64,000 nt of DNA from an uncultured Bacteroides sp. Its GTDB lineage: Bacteria > Bacteroidota > Bacteroidia > Bacteroidales > UBA932. A model generated the notes under the pieces. It was not told the origin of the DNA and did not search any database. It saw only the letters and a list, made by a program, of their open reading frames with translations. A program made the position numbers and the translations under genes. Positions 53,021 to 62,373 of the stretch are shown piece after piece; the stretch's first letter is position 1; the number at the start of each line of letters is the position of its first letter. The DNA lies in NCBI GenBank assembly GCA_900543205.1, contig UQQM01000002.1, forward strand, positions 43,028 to 107,027, written 5' to 3'.

Positions 53021-55936
53021 ATGAAACCAGTCAGATGTTTGATTGCCTTATGCGCCTTGTTTTTCTGCATTGCAGCGGGCGCACAGGGCAGAGTTGACGT
53101 CAAAGCCGTGCTTGTGGATTCCGGAACCGGCGACCCGGTGGGCTTTGCAACCGTCTCGATCACCCGCGAAGGCGAGGATGACCCCGCAAAATACACCTTG
53201 AGCGATGAGAAGGGAAACGTGACCCTTTCCTCCGTGCGCAGAGGCACATACGTCCTCAAGGCGGAACTCCTTGGATACAAGACATATACGACAACCATAA
53301 AGGTCGAGAACGAGACCGTGGACCTGGGCAAGGTGAAGTTCGAGCCCGACGCCACCCAGCTTTACGCGGCCACCGTGGCGGCCATCGGCAATCCGGTGAT
53401 AATAAAGAAGGACACCGTCGAATACAACGCCACTTCGTTCAGCACTACCGACAATGACGTTCTGGAAGACCTGCTCAAGAAGCTTCCCGGCGTCGAGGTC
53501 TCCGATGACGGCTCCATCACGGCCAACGGCGAGACCATCTCGAAGATAACCATAGACGGCAAGACCTTCTTCCTCGACGACCCCCAGCTGGCCTCCAAGA
53601 ACATCCCCGCCAAGATGATCAACAAGCTCAAGATCATCCAGAAGAAGTCGGAGCAGGCCGAATTCACGGGTATCGACGACGGCGAGGAGGAGACGGTGAT
53701 CGACCTCTCGGTCCAGCCGGGAATGATGAGAGGACTGTTCGGCAACGTGCTGGCGGGAGCTGGAGCCGACATACCTGCCAGCTCGGGCACTGAAAGCGAA
53801 CTCAGGTACCAGGGCAGCGCCTTCATGGGCCGCTTCACCGACAAGTCGCAGATAAGCGTGATCCTCAACGGCAACAACGTGAACAACCAGGGCGGCACCA
53901 ACCTCGCCGGTAACATGATGCGCGGAATGCGCGGCGGCATGGGCGGTAGCGGCGGAATCACGACCTCCTACATGGCCGGAATCAATGCCGCAGGCGACCT
54001 TTTCGACGACAAGATGGAAATCGGCGGCAACTATCTCTGGAATTCCAGCGACAACGTGGTTTCGGAGAGCAGCGTAAGAACCAACTACCTGACCGACAAG
54101 AACCTGATATACAACAGCGAGGGGGCGAGCAGCAACCATTCCGACGGCCACCGCTTCGGCCTGCGCCTCGAGCATGAGTTCTCGGAGAACACCTCGATAC
54201 TCTTCCAGCCCCAGGTGAACTTCGGCCGCGGATGGTATGCCGAATCGAGCAGCGACGAGACTTTCAACGACGACCTCATGGGCAACGTCACCAAGCTCAG
54301 CGACTCCTTCGCAGAGAACAGCGGCAACAACCGGAACGTCTCAGCGAGCGGCTTCCTCCTGTTCCGCCAGCGCCTGGGAATCCCGGGCCGCACCCTGACT
54401 GCGAACGTGAACTTCAGCGTCTCCGACAACGTGCTTGACGGAATCAACCGCAACGGGACGACGTCCTACGATGAGCTCGGGAACACCTTGTCGGTCGAGG
54501 ACGTGAACCAGAGCTTCACCAACGACCAGCGCTCCTACTCCGTGACCGGACGCGTCACCTACACCGAGCCGCTCGGCAACCACTTCTACGTCGAGGCCAA
54601 CTATTCCTACAGCTGGAACAGGTCCAACTCCGACAAGCAGACTTACGACCTGAACAACGGCGGAGCCTTTGACGAGCAGTATTCCAACAGCATAATCAAC
54701 GAGAACAACAGGCAGGAGATAGGCGTGAACGCCCTGTTCCAGAACGAGGATTTCCGTGCGCAGGTGGGATTCGCTGCGATGCCCACGAAGACCTACAACA
54801 GCACCACCAGGTTCAACAGCGAGACGGGGGAGTACAGCCCCGTGACCTACGATGATTTCCGCTGGAACTTCTCTCCCCAGATTTCGCTCTTCGCGGATTT
54901 CAGCGAGCTCTCGAGCATGAGGCTGTTCTACCGGGGAACCTCCAGCCAGCCTTCGACCTCCCAGCTGATGCCCGTCCCTGACAACACCGACCCCATGAAC
55001 ATCAGCTTCGGTAACCCTTCGCTGACACCCTATTTCTCACACAGCCTCAGGGGAGACTACCGCTATTCCAACAGGGAGAAATTCTCCTCATTCAACATAC
55101 GCTTCAACGGCGGATATGTGCAGAACCCCATCGTGAACGTGGTATGGTACGGCACCAACGGCGGCCAGTACACCATGCCGTTCAACGGCCCCGCCTCCTT
55201 CAACGGCAGCCTTAACGGCTTCGCCAACCTGCCTCTTGACAGCGAGGGCGTCTTCACGTTGAGCAACACGCTGGGGGCGAGCTACCGTCAGAGCTCGTCA
55301 TACGTCGGAACCGACGTGGACATGTCAGTATATGAGCAGGACGGCTATTACGCCTTCATGGACGATTTCATCGACAAGTTCGTGAACGACCCCGACTGGT
55401 TCGCCGACCATATCGACAGGAACACCACAAGGACCCTGAGCGCCAACGACAGGCTGAGGCTCAGGTACAGGGGCAGCGCCATTGAGGCCATGGTGGGCGC
55501 GTCCACGAGGATGAACCGCTCGTGGTACTCTATCTCCAACGCCAACGACAACACCACCACCTGGAACAACTCGGTGAGCGCGAGCCTCACCTGGAACTGG
55601 GAGGGCCCCGGCATCAGCATCGAGAGCGACTTCGACTATAACTGGTACAACGGATATTCCACCCGGCAGCCTTCGGAGAGCATACTCAACGCCGAGATTT
55701 CCAAGCTGCTGTTCAACGACACCATGACGCTGGCCATCCGTGGCTACGACATCCTCGGACAGTCCAGGAACCTTATGGTGAGTGATAGCGCGAACTACCA
55801 CAGCGAGTCGGTCAACAACACCCTTGGCCGCTACGTGATAGTTTCCCTTACCTGGCGTTTCGGAACCATGGGCGGAGGCCGAGGCGGATTCCGAGGCCCC
55901 GGCCCGGGCGGCCCTCCTCCGGGAGGACCCCGTTAG
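53021..55936 (+). CDS. TonB-dependent-receptor-like outer-membrane protein (OMP_b-brl_3)
   Basis: From the ATG at 53021 (MKPVRCLIALCALFFCIAAGAQG) the 971-residue protein has a signal peptide, a carboxypeptidase-regulatory-like domain (about 25-110) and a plug-like segment (KKLPGVEVSDDGSITANGET). The rest is an outer-membrane barrel of the OMP_b-brl_3 type, rich in Asn and Tyr strands. The last barrel strand ends in VSLTWRF near 946, and a 25-residue Gly/Arg/Pro tail (MGGGRGGFRGPGPGGPPPGG) follows. No SusD partner or sigma/anti-sigma pair is next to it. Substrate is unknown. It starts 23 bp after ruvC. Confidence 0.88.
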   Translation: MKPVRCLIALCALFFCIAAGAQGRVDVKAVLVDSGTGDPVGFATVSITREGEDDPAKYTLSDEKGNVTLSSVRRGTYVLKAELLGYKTYTTTIKVENETVDLGKVKFEPDATQLYAATVAAIGNPVIIKKDTVEYNATSFSTTDNDVLEDLLKKLPGVEVSDDGSITANGETISKITIDGKTFFLDDPQLASKNIPAKMINKLKIIQKKSEQAEFTGIDDGEEETVIDLSVQPGMMRGLFGNVLAGAGADIPASSGTESELRYQGSAFMGRFTDKSQISVILNGNNVNNQGGTNLAGNMMRGMRGGMGGSGGITTSYMAGINAAGDLFDDKMEIGGNYLWNSSDNVVSESSVRTNYLTDKNLIYNSEGASSNHSDGHRFGLRLEHEFSENTSILFQPQVNFGRGWYAESSSDETFNDDLMGNVTKLSDSFAENSGNNRNVSASGFLLFRQRLGIPGRTLTANVNFSVSDNVLDGINRNGTTSYDELGNTLSVEDVNQSFTNDQRSYSVTGRVTYTEPLGNHFYVEANYSYSWNRSNSDKQTYDLNNGGAFDEQYSNSIINENNRQEIGVNALFQNEDFRAQVGFAAMPTKTYNSTTRFNSETGEYSPVTYDDFRWNFSPQISLFADFSELSSMRLFYRGTSSQPSTSQLMPVPDNTDPMNISFGNPSLTPYFSHSLRGDYRYSNREKFSSFNIRFNGGYVQNPIVNVVWYGTNGGQYTMPFNGPASFNGSLNGFANLPLDSEGVFTLSNTLGASYRQSSSYVGTDVDMSVYEQDGYYAFMDDFIDKFVNDPDWFADHIDRNTTRTLSANDRLRLRYRGSAIEAMVGASTRMNRSWYSISNANDNTTTWNNSVSASLTWNWEGPGISIESDFDYNWYNGYSTRQPSESILNAEISKLLFNDTMTLAIRGYDILGQSRNLMVSDSANYHSESVNNTLGRYVIVSLTWRFGTMGGGRGGFRGPGPGGPPPGGPR

Positions 55937-55984
55937 TCCGATGAGCGGAGCCCTGCATTGATTCACGGCAGGATTCCGGATGTG

Positions 55985-56025
55985 GCGGACGCGGAACTGC
56001 GGATTGACTGCGGTTCCGCGTCCGC
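55985..56025 (+). terminator. Hairpin after the outer-membrane protein gene
   Basis: GCGGACGCGGAAC at 55985-55997 pairs perfectly with GTTCCGCGTCCGC at 56013-56025 around a 15-nt loop. The downstream T content is modest (TTCTGTCTG). Confidence 0.7.
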
Positions 56026-56052
56026 TTCTGTCTGATTGTCCAAGATATTCGC

Positions 56053-56060
56053 TATCTTTG
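56053..56060 (+). promoter_or_regulatory. -7 box for the LysE-family operon
   Basis: TATCTTTG matches TAnnTTTG and ends 7 nt before the ATG at 56068, so the message should be leaderless or nearly so. Confidence 0.6.
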
Positions 56061-56067
56061 CAAAAAT

Positions 56068-56688
56068 ATGGTGATAGAGATATTACGGGCTTTCATGGTC
56101 GGAATCTGCGCCGCCGTCCCTGCGGGTCCGGTGCTGATTCTGGTGCTGCAGAAGACCCTTGGCAGGGGCAGGCTGGCCGGTGTGCTCACGGGCGCCGGTT
56201 CCGCCTTCGCCGATACAGTGTTCGCCGCCATAGGGCTTTTCACGCTTTCCCTCGTACAGGATTTCATAGCCCTGCACGAGGCGATGATAATGCTCGTCGG
56301 CGGAGCCGTGATATGCCTGATAGGGCTGGCGGTCTTCCTCGGAGCGAAGAAGGTGAAGACCGACAGGCCGGACGAGCACGGCGGGCTGTCTATGTTCGGC
56401 TGCACTCTGCAGGCGGCCGGGACCGCCATCTCGAATCCTGCGGCACTCGCCTACATGCTCGGCCTGCTGTCGGTCATGCGGCTGACTGCCGGAAGCGTGG
56501 AGGCGCCGGTGTGGTCCGTGCTCCTGGCGGTGGCCGCCGGGGAGCTTTGCTACTGGACGGCCATAGTGCTGCTGATATCCCGTTTCCTGAAGGTGAACGC
56601 GAAAACCCTGGTCACCGTGGGGAAGGTCGCCGGCATGGGAATAGCGTGCTTCGGAATAGTGTTGATAGTAAAAGGATTATTATTTTAG
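56068..56688 (+). CDS. LysE/RhtB-family amino-acid exporter-like protein
   Basis: The 206-residue protein has six membrane helices with the LysE signature near the start: FMVGICAAVPAGPVLILVLQKTLGRGRLAGVLTG (P-x-GP...G...G), followed by GAGSAFADTVFAAIGLF. Relatives export lysine, threonine or homoserine lactone; the substrate here is unknown. It is the first gene of a tight run of four (LysE, PASTA, RluD-like, Lnt) with gaps of 6 bp or overlaps. Confidence 0.85.
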   Translation: MVIEILRAFMVGICAAVPAGPVLILVLQKTLGRGRLAGVLTGAGSAFADTVFAAIGLFTLSLVQDFIALHEAMIMLVGGAVICLIGLAVFLGAKKVKTDRPDEHGGLSMFGCTLQAAGTAISNPAALAYMLGLLSVMRLTAGSVEAPVWSVLLAVAAGELCYWTAIVLLISRFLKVNAKTLVTVGKVAGMGIACFGIVLIVKGLLF

Positions 56689-56694
56689 GACAAG

Positions 56695-57525
56695 ATGAAT
56701 ATAAAGGGATTTTTCTCCAACTGGATAGTCAGGAACCTGCTGCTGGCCGCGCTTTTCGTCCTGGCCTTCGTGCTTGTCGCGAACGTGTTCCTCGCCCTGG
56801 TGACCCGCCACGGGAAGGAAATAGCCGTTCCCGACTTCACCAGTCTGACGGTGCAGGAGGCTTCCGCCGTGGCCGCGTCCTCCGGCGTCGAGGTCGTGGT
56901 GGTGGATTCCATGTACATACGAAGGATGAAGCCGGGAGTGGTCTACAGGCAGATGCCCGAAGCGGGCGAGCATGTCAAGGAAGGCCGCAAGATACGTCTC
57001 AGCATCAATACCATGCGTCCCAAGCAGGTGCCCATGCCGTCTCTCGTAGGCATACCCATGAGGCAGGCCAAGGCTGAACTCCAGCGCAACGGGCTCAGGC
57101 TGGGCAGGCTGATCTATGTCAGGGACCTTGCGACCAACAATGTCATATCCCAGCAGCGTTTCGGACGCGAGATAGAACCCGGAAGGGAGATTCCGAGCGG
57201 AACGGCAGTCGACCTGGTGCTCGGGCTCAGCCATCAGGATGAGAAGACCTTCGTACCCGATCTGGTCGGCAAGCAGTACCAGAATGCGGTGGACATCGTC
57301 CAGGAGAGCTCCCTGAATCCCGGACGGCTGCATTTCGACGCCAGCGTGCGCGATTATGCGGATTCCATGAGCGCGTTCGTCTATACCCAGAATCCTGAGG
57401 CGTATGTCCGTCTGGCTGACCCCGTGACCATGAGGGACACGCTGGTCGCGAATTCGCTCAGGCGCGGCTCCACGGTGGACCTCTATCTTACAATCGATGT
57501 AAGCAAATTGCCGGAGAAGGAGTGA
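56695..57525 (+). CDS. Membrane-anchored PASTA-domain protein
   Basis: The 276-residue protein has one N-terminal membrane helix (LLLAALFVLAFVLVANVFLALV) and three PASTA repeats in the periplasm: about 45-108 (IAVPDFTSLTVQEA), 110-180 (PMPSLVGIPMRQAKAEL) and 185-270 (FVPDLVGKQYQNAVDIV). There is no kinase domain. PASTA repeats bind peptidoglycan or muropeptides, so a wall-sensing or scaffold role is likely. Its stop overlaps the next start (TGATG). A PASTA gene before an RluD gene is, as I recall, a conserved Bacteroidetes arrangement. Confidence 0.88.
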   Translation: MNIKGFFSNWIVRNLLLAALFVLAFVLVANVFLALVTRHGKEIAVPDFTSLTVQEASAVAASSGVEVVVVDSMYIRRMKPGVVYRQMPEAGEHVKEGRKIRLSINTMRPKQVPMPSLVGIPMRQAKAELQRNGLRLGRLIYVRDLATNNVISQQRFGREIEPGREIPSGTAVDLVLGLSHQDEKTFVPDLVGKQYQNAVDIVQESSLNPGRLHFDASVRDYADSMSAFVYTQNPEAYVRLADPVTMRDTLVANSLRRGSTVDLYLTIDVSKLPEKE

Positions 57526-58547
57526 TGGGAGAAGAGATGTTCGAGCATTTCCGGCTGGAAGTCGATGCCGGCCAGGCTCCGATGCGCATAGACAAGTACA
57601 TGTCCACGCATCTGGAGGATACTTCGCGCAGCCATATCCAGCAGGCGCTCAAGGAAGGGTATGTCCAGATAGGCGATGTTCCCGTGAAGGCCAACTACAT
57701 GGTCCGTCCCGGCGACGTGATACGCTTCGTGATGCCCTACCGCCGCAGGGGGCTGGAGATTCTGCCCCAGGAGATACCTCTCGACATAGTGTACGAGGAC
57801 GACGACGTGCTGGTGGTCAACAAGCCGGCCGGCATGGTCGTGCATCCCGGCCACGGGCATTTCGAGGGCACGCTGATAAACGCGCTCGCCCACCATCTTG
57901 GGATAGCCCAGGGCCCCGACGCCGAGGACGAGCGCATGGGCATACTCGTCCACAGGATAGACAAGGACACCAGCGGGCTGCTGGCGGTGGCGAAAAACGA
58001 CGAATCCCAGCTCAGGCTCGCCAGGCAGTTCTACGACCATAGCATAGACCGGCGCTATGTGGCAATAGTGTGGGGCAACGTGAAGGACGACGAGGGTACG
58101 GTGGACATGAACATCTGCCGCGACCCCAACGACAGGCTCCGTTTCCGGGTCACCGACGATCCGGAGAAGGGGAAGCACGCCGTCACCCATTACCGGGTGC
58201 TCGAGCGCTTCGGCTTCATAACGCTCATCGAATGCCGGCTGGAGACTGGCCGCACCCATCAGATAAGGGTCCATATGTCCAGCCTCGGCTATCCCATCTT
58301 CAACGACGGGCGCTACGGCGGAAGCGAAATCAGGAAAGGTACCATATATTCGAAATACAGGCAATTCATCGCGAACTGCTTCGAGATATGCCCTCGCCAG
58401 GCCCTGCATGCCGCGACTCTGGGCTTCGCCCATCCGAGGACGGGGCTCTGGCTTCAGTTTGAGTCTCCGCTTCCGGAAGACATGGCCGCGCTTCTGGAGA
58501 AATGGCGGAAATACTGCGGCGTCAACGACTGCTATGAAACGGATTAA
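57525..58547 (+). CDS. rluD: RluD-like 23S rRNA pseudouridine synthase
   Basis: From the ATG at 57525 the protein has 340 residues; a GTG three bases upstream is possible. It has an N-terminal S4 RNA-binding domain (about 15-75, MRIDKYMSTHLEDTSRSHIQQAL) and the RluA catalytic domain with VHRIDKDTSGLLAVAK (Asp near 147) and LETGRTHQIRVHMSSLGYPIFND. RluD modifies the helix-69 uridines of 23S rRNA, and the S4 domain and length fit. It overlaps lnt by 14 bp. Confidence 0.88.
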   Translation: MGEEMFEHFRLEVDAGQAPMRIDKYMSTHLEDTSRSHIQQALKEGYVQIGDVPVKANYMVRPGDVIRFVMPYRRRGLEILPQEIPLDIVYEDDDVLVVNKPAGMVVHPGHGHFEGTLINALAHHLGIAQGPDAEDERMGILVHRIDKDTSGLLAVAKNDESQLRLARQFYDHSIDRRYVAIVWGNVKDDEGTVDMNICRDPNDRLRFRVTDDPEKGKHAVTHYRVLERFGFITLIECRLETGRTHQIRVHMSSLGYPIFNDGRYGGSEIRKGTIYSKYRQFIANCFEICPRQALHAATLGFAHPRTGLWLQFESPLPEDMAALLEKWRKYCGVNDCYETD

Positions 58548-60153
58548 TCTGACGATATTGCTGCTCTGCGTGCTGAGCTCCGTGCTGCTCAGCATCCCGT
58601 GGCTGGTCCCCCACACCGGCGCCCTTGTCCTTGTGGCCTTCGTGCCGCTTCTGTGTGCGGACGCCGTGTCGCGCCAGTACAGGCTCAGGCATTTCTGGAT
58701 CTATCCTTTCCTTACCTTCGTGCTCTGGAATGCCGCGACGACCTTCTGGGTGTGCGAGGCGACCATCGGCGGAGGCATATTCGCGATTCTTGCCAACTCC
58801 CTGCAGATGAGCATTGTCTGGGGGCTGTACCGGCTTTCGTCCAGGGTGTTCGGGAAGGGGCCTCTGCCCTACATATTCCTTGCCGCCATGTGGATGGCCT
58901 GGGAGTCCCTGTATTTCGACGTGGACATCTCGTGGCCGTGGCTGGTGCTCGGGCATGCCTTCGCGGGCAGCACGCACAGCGTCCAATGGTATGAGTACAC
59001 CGGTGTGATGGGAGGCTCGCTGTGGACCTGGCTCTGCAATCTCGGTTTCTTCGGGCTGATTGCGGCGGTCTCCGACGGCAACTGGCGCAAGTGGAACAAT
59101 GCCGCGCGCTTTTCGGCCGCCTTCGCGATGCTTCTGGTCGTGGCAGGCCCAATCATGCTTTCCAAGTCCATCTACGACAACTATGAAGAGCGTTCGGAAG
59201 GGACTCTCGACGTGGTGATAGCCCAGCCGAACTTCGACCCTTACAGCAAGTTCGAGTCCATGTCGCAGGCGGAGCAGAATTCGGTGCTGCTCGGGCTGTT
59301 CGACGAGGGGATGCGCCGGGACAGCACCCGGACCGCGCTCCTGCTAGCCCCGGAGACATTCACTTCCGACCTTCTGCTGAACGACCCTGCCGCATCCCCG
59401 ACAGTCCGAAGCTTCAGGGCTTTCCTTCAGGCATATCCCCGAAGCGAGATTCTGTTCGGGGCGAGCGCTTTCGAAATCTACGATACACATGAGCCGCCGA
59501 CCGTCCTGGCGAGACCATACGGCGACGGATGGATAATCTCGCGCAACAGCGCCGTGCTCGAGGACGCCGGTGGAGCATGCGAGTTCTTCCACAAGAGCAA
59601 GCTGGTGGTGGGCGTGGAGTTGACGCCGTATCCGAAGCTGTTCGTGCCGGTGGACGACTGGCTCTCGGGAATCATGAAGGTGCCGGGGCTGATGGGCCGC
59701 TGCGTCGGCCAGGACGAAGTGTCGCTGCTGCATTTCAGGGACAGCATCCCCATAGGCTGCGCCGTATGCTATGAGTCGGTCTACGGCGATTACTGCCGCG
59801 AATATGTGCTCAAGGGTGCGCGTGCGCTCACGGTGATCACCAATGACGCCTGGTGGGGAGACACCCCGGGCTACCGCCAGCATCTGCGCTTCTCCTGCCT
59901 GCGCGCGATAGAGCTGCGGCGCGACATCGCCCGCTGCGGCAATACCGGAATATCCTGCTTCATAGACCAGAAGGGCGACATATCGGAGCAGACCCCCTGG
60001 TGGGAGAGGGATGTCCTGAGCGGGCTGGTCAATCTCAATTCGGAGGAGACCTTCTATGCGCGGAACGGGGACATGATAGGCGGGGCGAGCACTCTCGTCT
60101 TCCTGCTTCTGGCGGTGCTGCTGATTGTCAGGGCCTTCCTGCCCAAGCGCTAG
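58534..60153 (+). CDS. lnt: Apolipoprotein N-acyltransferase
   Basis: I start at the ATG at 58534 (MKRINLTILLLCVLSSVLLS), which gives 539 residues. The N-terminal half has six or more membrane helices, and the periplasmic nitrilase-like domain holds the catalytic triad. The Glu is in LAPETFTS (near 273), the Lys in HKSKLVVGVE (near 355) and the Cys in CAVCYESVYG (near 411). It adds the third acyl chain to lipoproteins, which fits the many lipoproteins in this genome. Its stop shares CTAG with the stop of the convergent ung gene. Confidence 0.93.
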   Translation: MKRINLTILLLCVLSSVLLSIPWLVPHTGALVLVAFVPLLCADAVSRQYRLRHFWIYPFLTFVLWNAATTFWVCEATIGGGIFAILANSLQMSIVWGLYRLSSRVFGKGPLPYIFLAAMWMAWESLYFDVDISWPWLVLGHAFAGSTHSVQWYEYTGVMGGSLWTWLCNLGFFGLIAAVSDGNWRKWNNAARFSAAFAMLLVVAGPIMLSKSIYDNYEERSEGTLDVVIAQPNFDPYSKFESMSQAEQNSVLLGLFDEGMRRDSTRTALLLAPETFTSDLLLNDPAASPTVRSFRAFLQAYPRSEILFGASAFEIYDTHEPPTVLARPYGDGWIISRNSAVLEDAGGACEFFHKSKLVVGVELTPYPKLFVPVDDWLSGIMKVPGLMGRCVGQDEVSLLHFRDSIPIGCAVCYESVYGDYCREYVLKGARALTVITNDAWWGDTPGYRQHLRFSCLRAIELRRDIARCGNTGISCFIDQKGDISEQTPWWERDVLSGLVNLNSEETFYARNGDMIGGASTLVFLLLAVLLIVRAFLPKR

Positions 60154-60818
60154 AGACTCCAGTCTATCGGGGTCTTCCCTTCGGAGACCAGGATCGCGTT
60201 CGCCTTCGAGAAATGCCGGCATCCGAAGAATGCCCCTCTCGCCAGAGGGGAGGGATGGGCCGCCTCAAGGATGTGATGCCTGTTGATGTCTATGAGCGGG
60301 GCCTTGCTCCTGGCATAGTTGCCCCAGAGCATGAAGACTACGCCCTCGCAGCGGTCTGAAATGGTCTTTATCACGGCATCCGTGAAAGTCTGCCATCCAA
60401 GGGCTCCGTGCGAAGTCGGTTCGCCGGCCCTGACGGTGAGCACGGCGTTGAGCAGCAGCACTCCCTGCTCCTCCCAGCGGCTGAGGTCGGTATGGCCGGA
60501 CATCCTGATTCCGAGGTCATCCTCGATTTCCTTGAATATGTTCTTGAGCGAGGGAGGGGGCGCCACTCCTTCGGGCACCGAAAACGAAAGGCCCATGGCC
60601 TGCCCGGGACGGTGGTACGGATCCTGACCCAGTATGACCACCTTCACCTTGTCGAGGGGACAGAGGTCGAAGGCCCGGAAAATCTGACTCCCGGGAGGGT
60701 ATATGACTTTTCCTGAGGATTTCTCTTCATGGAGCCTGGCGGCCAGGGCTCCGAAATACGGCTTGTCGAATTCGTTCTGGAGCGCGTCCTTCCAGCTTTG
60801 CTCTATTCTTACGGTCAT
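60150..60818 (-). CDS. ung: Uracil-DNA glycosylase (family 1)
   Basis: The 222-residue enzyme has VILGQDPYHRPGQAMGLSFS, in which D66 activates water and the Gln-Asp-Pro-Tyr-His block is complete. SLKNIFKEIEDDLG follows, and the DNA-pinching HPSPLARG (H near 188) lies close to the end. It removes uracil from DNA. It is convergent with lnt and divergent from coaD; its upstream region shows only a weak -7 candidate (TAACTTAG on the minus strand). Confidence 0.96.
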   Translation of the reverse strand: MTVRIEQSWKDALQNEFDKPYFGALAARLHEEKSSGKVIYPPGSQIFRAFDLCPLDKVKVVILGQDPYHRPGQAMGLSFSVPEGVAPPPSLKNIFKEIEDDLGIRMSGHTDLSRWEEQGVLLLNAVLTVRAGEPTSHGALGWQTFTDAVIKTISDRCEGVVFMLWGNYARSKAPLIDINRHHILEAAHPSPLARGAFFGCRHFSKANAILVSEGKTPIDWSL

Positions 60819-60842
60819 GACGCTAAGTTACTTAAATTTTCA

Positions 60843-60850
60843 TAAATTTG
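60843..60850 (+). promoter_or_regulatory. -7 box for coaD
   Basis: TAAATTTG matches TAnnTTTG and ends 5 nt before the ATG at 60856, so the message should be leaderless. It excludes the longer open frame that begins upstream at 60703. Confidence 0.65.
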
Positions 60851-60855
60851 TGTTC

Positions 60856-61335
60856 ATGAACAGAACAGCTTTGTTCCCGGGTTCCTTCGACCCTTTCACG
60901 GCCGGACACCTCAACATCCTTGCCCGCGCGCTGACCATGTTCGACGAAGTCGTCGTGGCCATAGGCATCAACCAGGACAAGGTGGGCTTCTTCGACAACT
61001 CCCAGAAGAAGGAGATAATAGTCCAGGCGGTCGCCGGCATGCCCGACGTGAGCATCATAGAATATGACGGCCTGACCGTGGACGTGTGCCGCGGGCTGGG
61101 CATACACCATATCGTGCGCGGAGTGCGCAACATGCTCGATTTCGAGAACGAACGCGCCATTGCGGACGCCAACCGCAGGCTCGCCCCGGACATCGAGACC
61201 ATAATCATCCCCACCGCCCAGGAGTTCGCGCACATCTCGTCCTCGGCCGTCAGGGATATAATACGTCACAACGGAGACACCAGCCTCTTCCTGCCGAAGG
61301 GGGTCATGCTTCCGTGTCCAAAGAAGATGCGATGA
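60856..61335 (+). CDS. coaD: Phosphopantetheine adenylyltransferase
   Basis: From the ATG at 60856 the protein has 159 residues. It begins MNRTALFPGSFDPFTAGHLN, with the nucleotidyltransferase T-x-G-H motif at 15-18, and later has VRGVRNMLDFENERAIADANR and the ATP-binding ISSSAVRD near 126. It makes dephospho-CoA from phosphopantetheine and ATP in the cytoplasm. Its stop overlaps the next start (ATGA). Confidence 0.96.
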   Translation: MNRTALFPGSFDPFTAGHLNILARALTMFDEVVVAIGINQDKVGFFDNSQKKEIIVQAVAGMPDVSIIEYDGLTVDVCRGLGIHHIVRGVRNMLDFENERAIADANRRLAPDIETIIIPTAQEFAHISSSAVRDIIRHNGDTSLFLPKGVMLPCPKKMR

Positions 61336-62156
61336 TGGGAAAGACAATGAAGGCGCTGCTCCTTTTCATGCTTCCGCTGCTGCTGCCCGCATTCGCGGCG
61401 GGGCAGGGGACGGAGAACCGCTATGCCGGACTGGACAGCCTGCTGACAGAGTTCTACGCCGCACTTGTGCCCGAGGAAATCGAGGTGAAGAACGCCGAGA
61501 TGGACAGGCTGATAGAGACCTGCCACGATTCGCTGACCCGCCAGCATGTGGCCCTGGAGATATTCAACCACTACATGCACGCCCGCGTAATGGGGGAGGA
61601 GGCTGTGGCCGTCCATGTCTATGACGAGTGGATAGCCAGCGGCAAAGTCAGCATGCGCGGCGAATTCGAGCGGATGGAGGCCGACATTTTCGTGACCTTC
61701 AACCGCAACTCCCTGCTCGGGATGAAGGCCGCCGAGGTCAGCCTGAGGAAACCCGGCGGCGCCCGTATGACAATCCCCGTCGGCGGAAGGAAGGGCGTGC
61801 TCTTCTTCTATGACACTTCCTGCGCGAAGTGCCGCCTGGAGTCGCAGCTGCTGCCCCCGGTGCTCGAGGACGTGGACTTCCCCCTGGACTTCTATGCCGT
61901 ATATACCGGAGCCGACAGGGGCGAGTGGCGCAGTTTCCGCAACCGGCTCAGGGTCAGGAACAGGAATGTGAAGGTGTATCATCTCTGGGACCCGGAAATG
62001 GATTCCGACTACCAGCTGATGTACGGTGTCACCGCCACTCCGAAGATGTTCTTCGTCCTGGAGGACGGTGAGATAGCAGGCAGAAGGCTGGAGGTGGTGA
62101 ACCTCCAGGAGATAATACATTACGTCACATTGGTTCAGAATGGTCCGGAAGAATAA
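61332..62156 (+). CDS. Exported thioredoxin-like protein
   Basis: From the ATG at 61332, which overlaps the coaD stop, the protein has 274 residues; ATG 61335 is an equal choice. The signal peptide (MKALLLFMLPLLLPAFAAG) is followed by a helical segment of about 100 residues and a thioredoxin-fold domain (about 140-265). The active-site-like C-x-x-C is CAKC in FYDTSCAKCRLES, and TATPKMFFVLEDGEI is the cis-Pro region. It resembles Bacteroidetes DUF5106-type thiol-disulfide proteins and is likely periplasmic. Redox partners are unknown. Confidence 0.82.
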   Translation: MMGKTMKALLLFMLPLLLPAFAAGQGTENRYAGLDSLLTEFYAALVPEEIEVKNAEMDRLIETCHDSLTRQHVALEIFNHYMHARVMGEEAVAVHVYDEWIASGKVSMRGEFERMEADIFVTFNRNSLLGMKAAEVSLRKPGGARMTIPVGGRKGVLFFYDTSCAKCRLESQLLPPVLEDVDFPLDFYAVYTGADRGEWRSFRNRLRVRNRNVKVYHLWDPEMDSDYQLMYGVTATPKMFFVLEDGEIAGRRLEVVNLQEIIHYVTLVQNGPEE

Positions 62157-62373
62157 GAAATATTCGGGAGTGGACCCCGCCTATCTAGACAGGCACAGGG
62201 ACTCCCTGAGACGAATTTACCGCAAGTCGGTGCTGTTCAACCAGCAGGAGCTTGCGGCAATCGATGAATATTGCAGGAAGTTCAAGGTGTCCTCCCGTTC
62301 GGCCCTGATCCGTGAGGCGCTCATGTCCCACGTCCTGGCCGGGCTTGAGGAGAACCACCCGACCCTCTTCTAG
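62140..62373 (+). CDS. Small conserved protein, ribbon-helix-helix-like
   Basis: The 77-residue protein overlaps the thioredoxin-like gene by 17 bp. Residues 30-70 (SVLFNQQELAAIDEYCRKFKVSSRSALIREALM) look like a ribbon-helix-helix fold, a short strand followed by two helices, which would make it a DNA-binding protein. The rest is basic. I recall close relatives in many Bacteroidetes ending in ENHPTLF as here, with no assigned role. Its stop TAG shares CTAG with the lon stop. Confidence 0.8.
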   Translation: MVRKNKKYSGVDPAYLDRHRDSLRRIYRKSVLFNQQELAAIDEYCRKFKVSSRSALIREALMSHVLAGLEENHPTLF

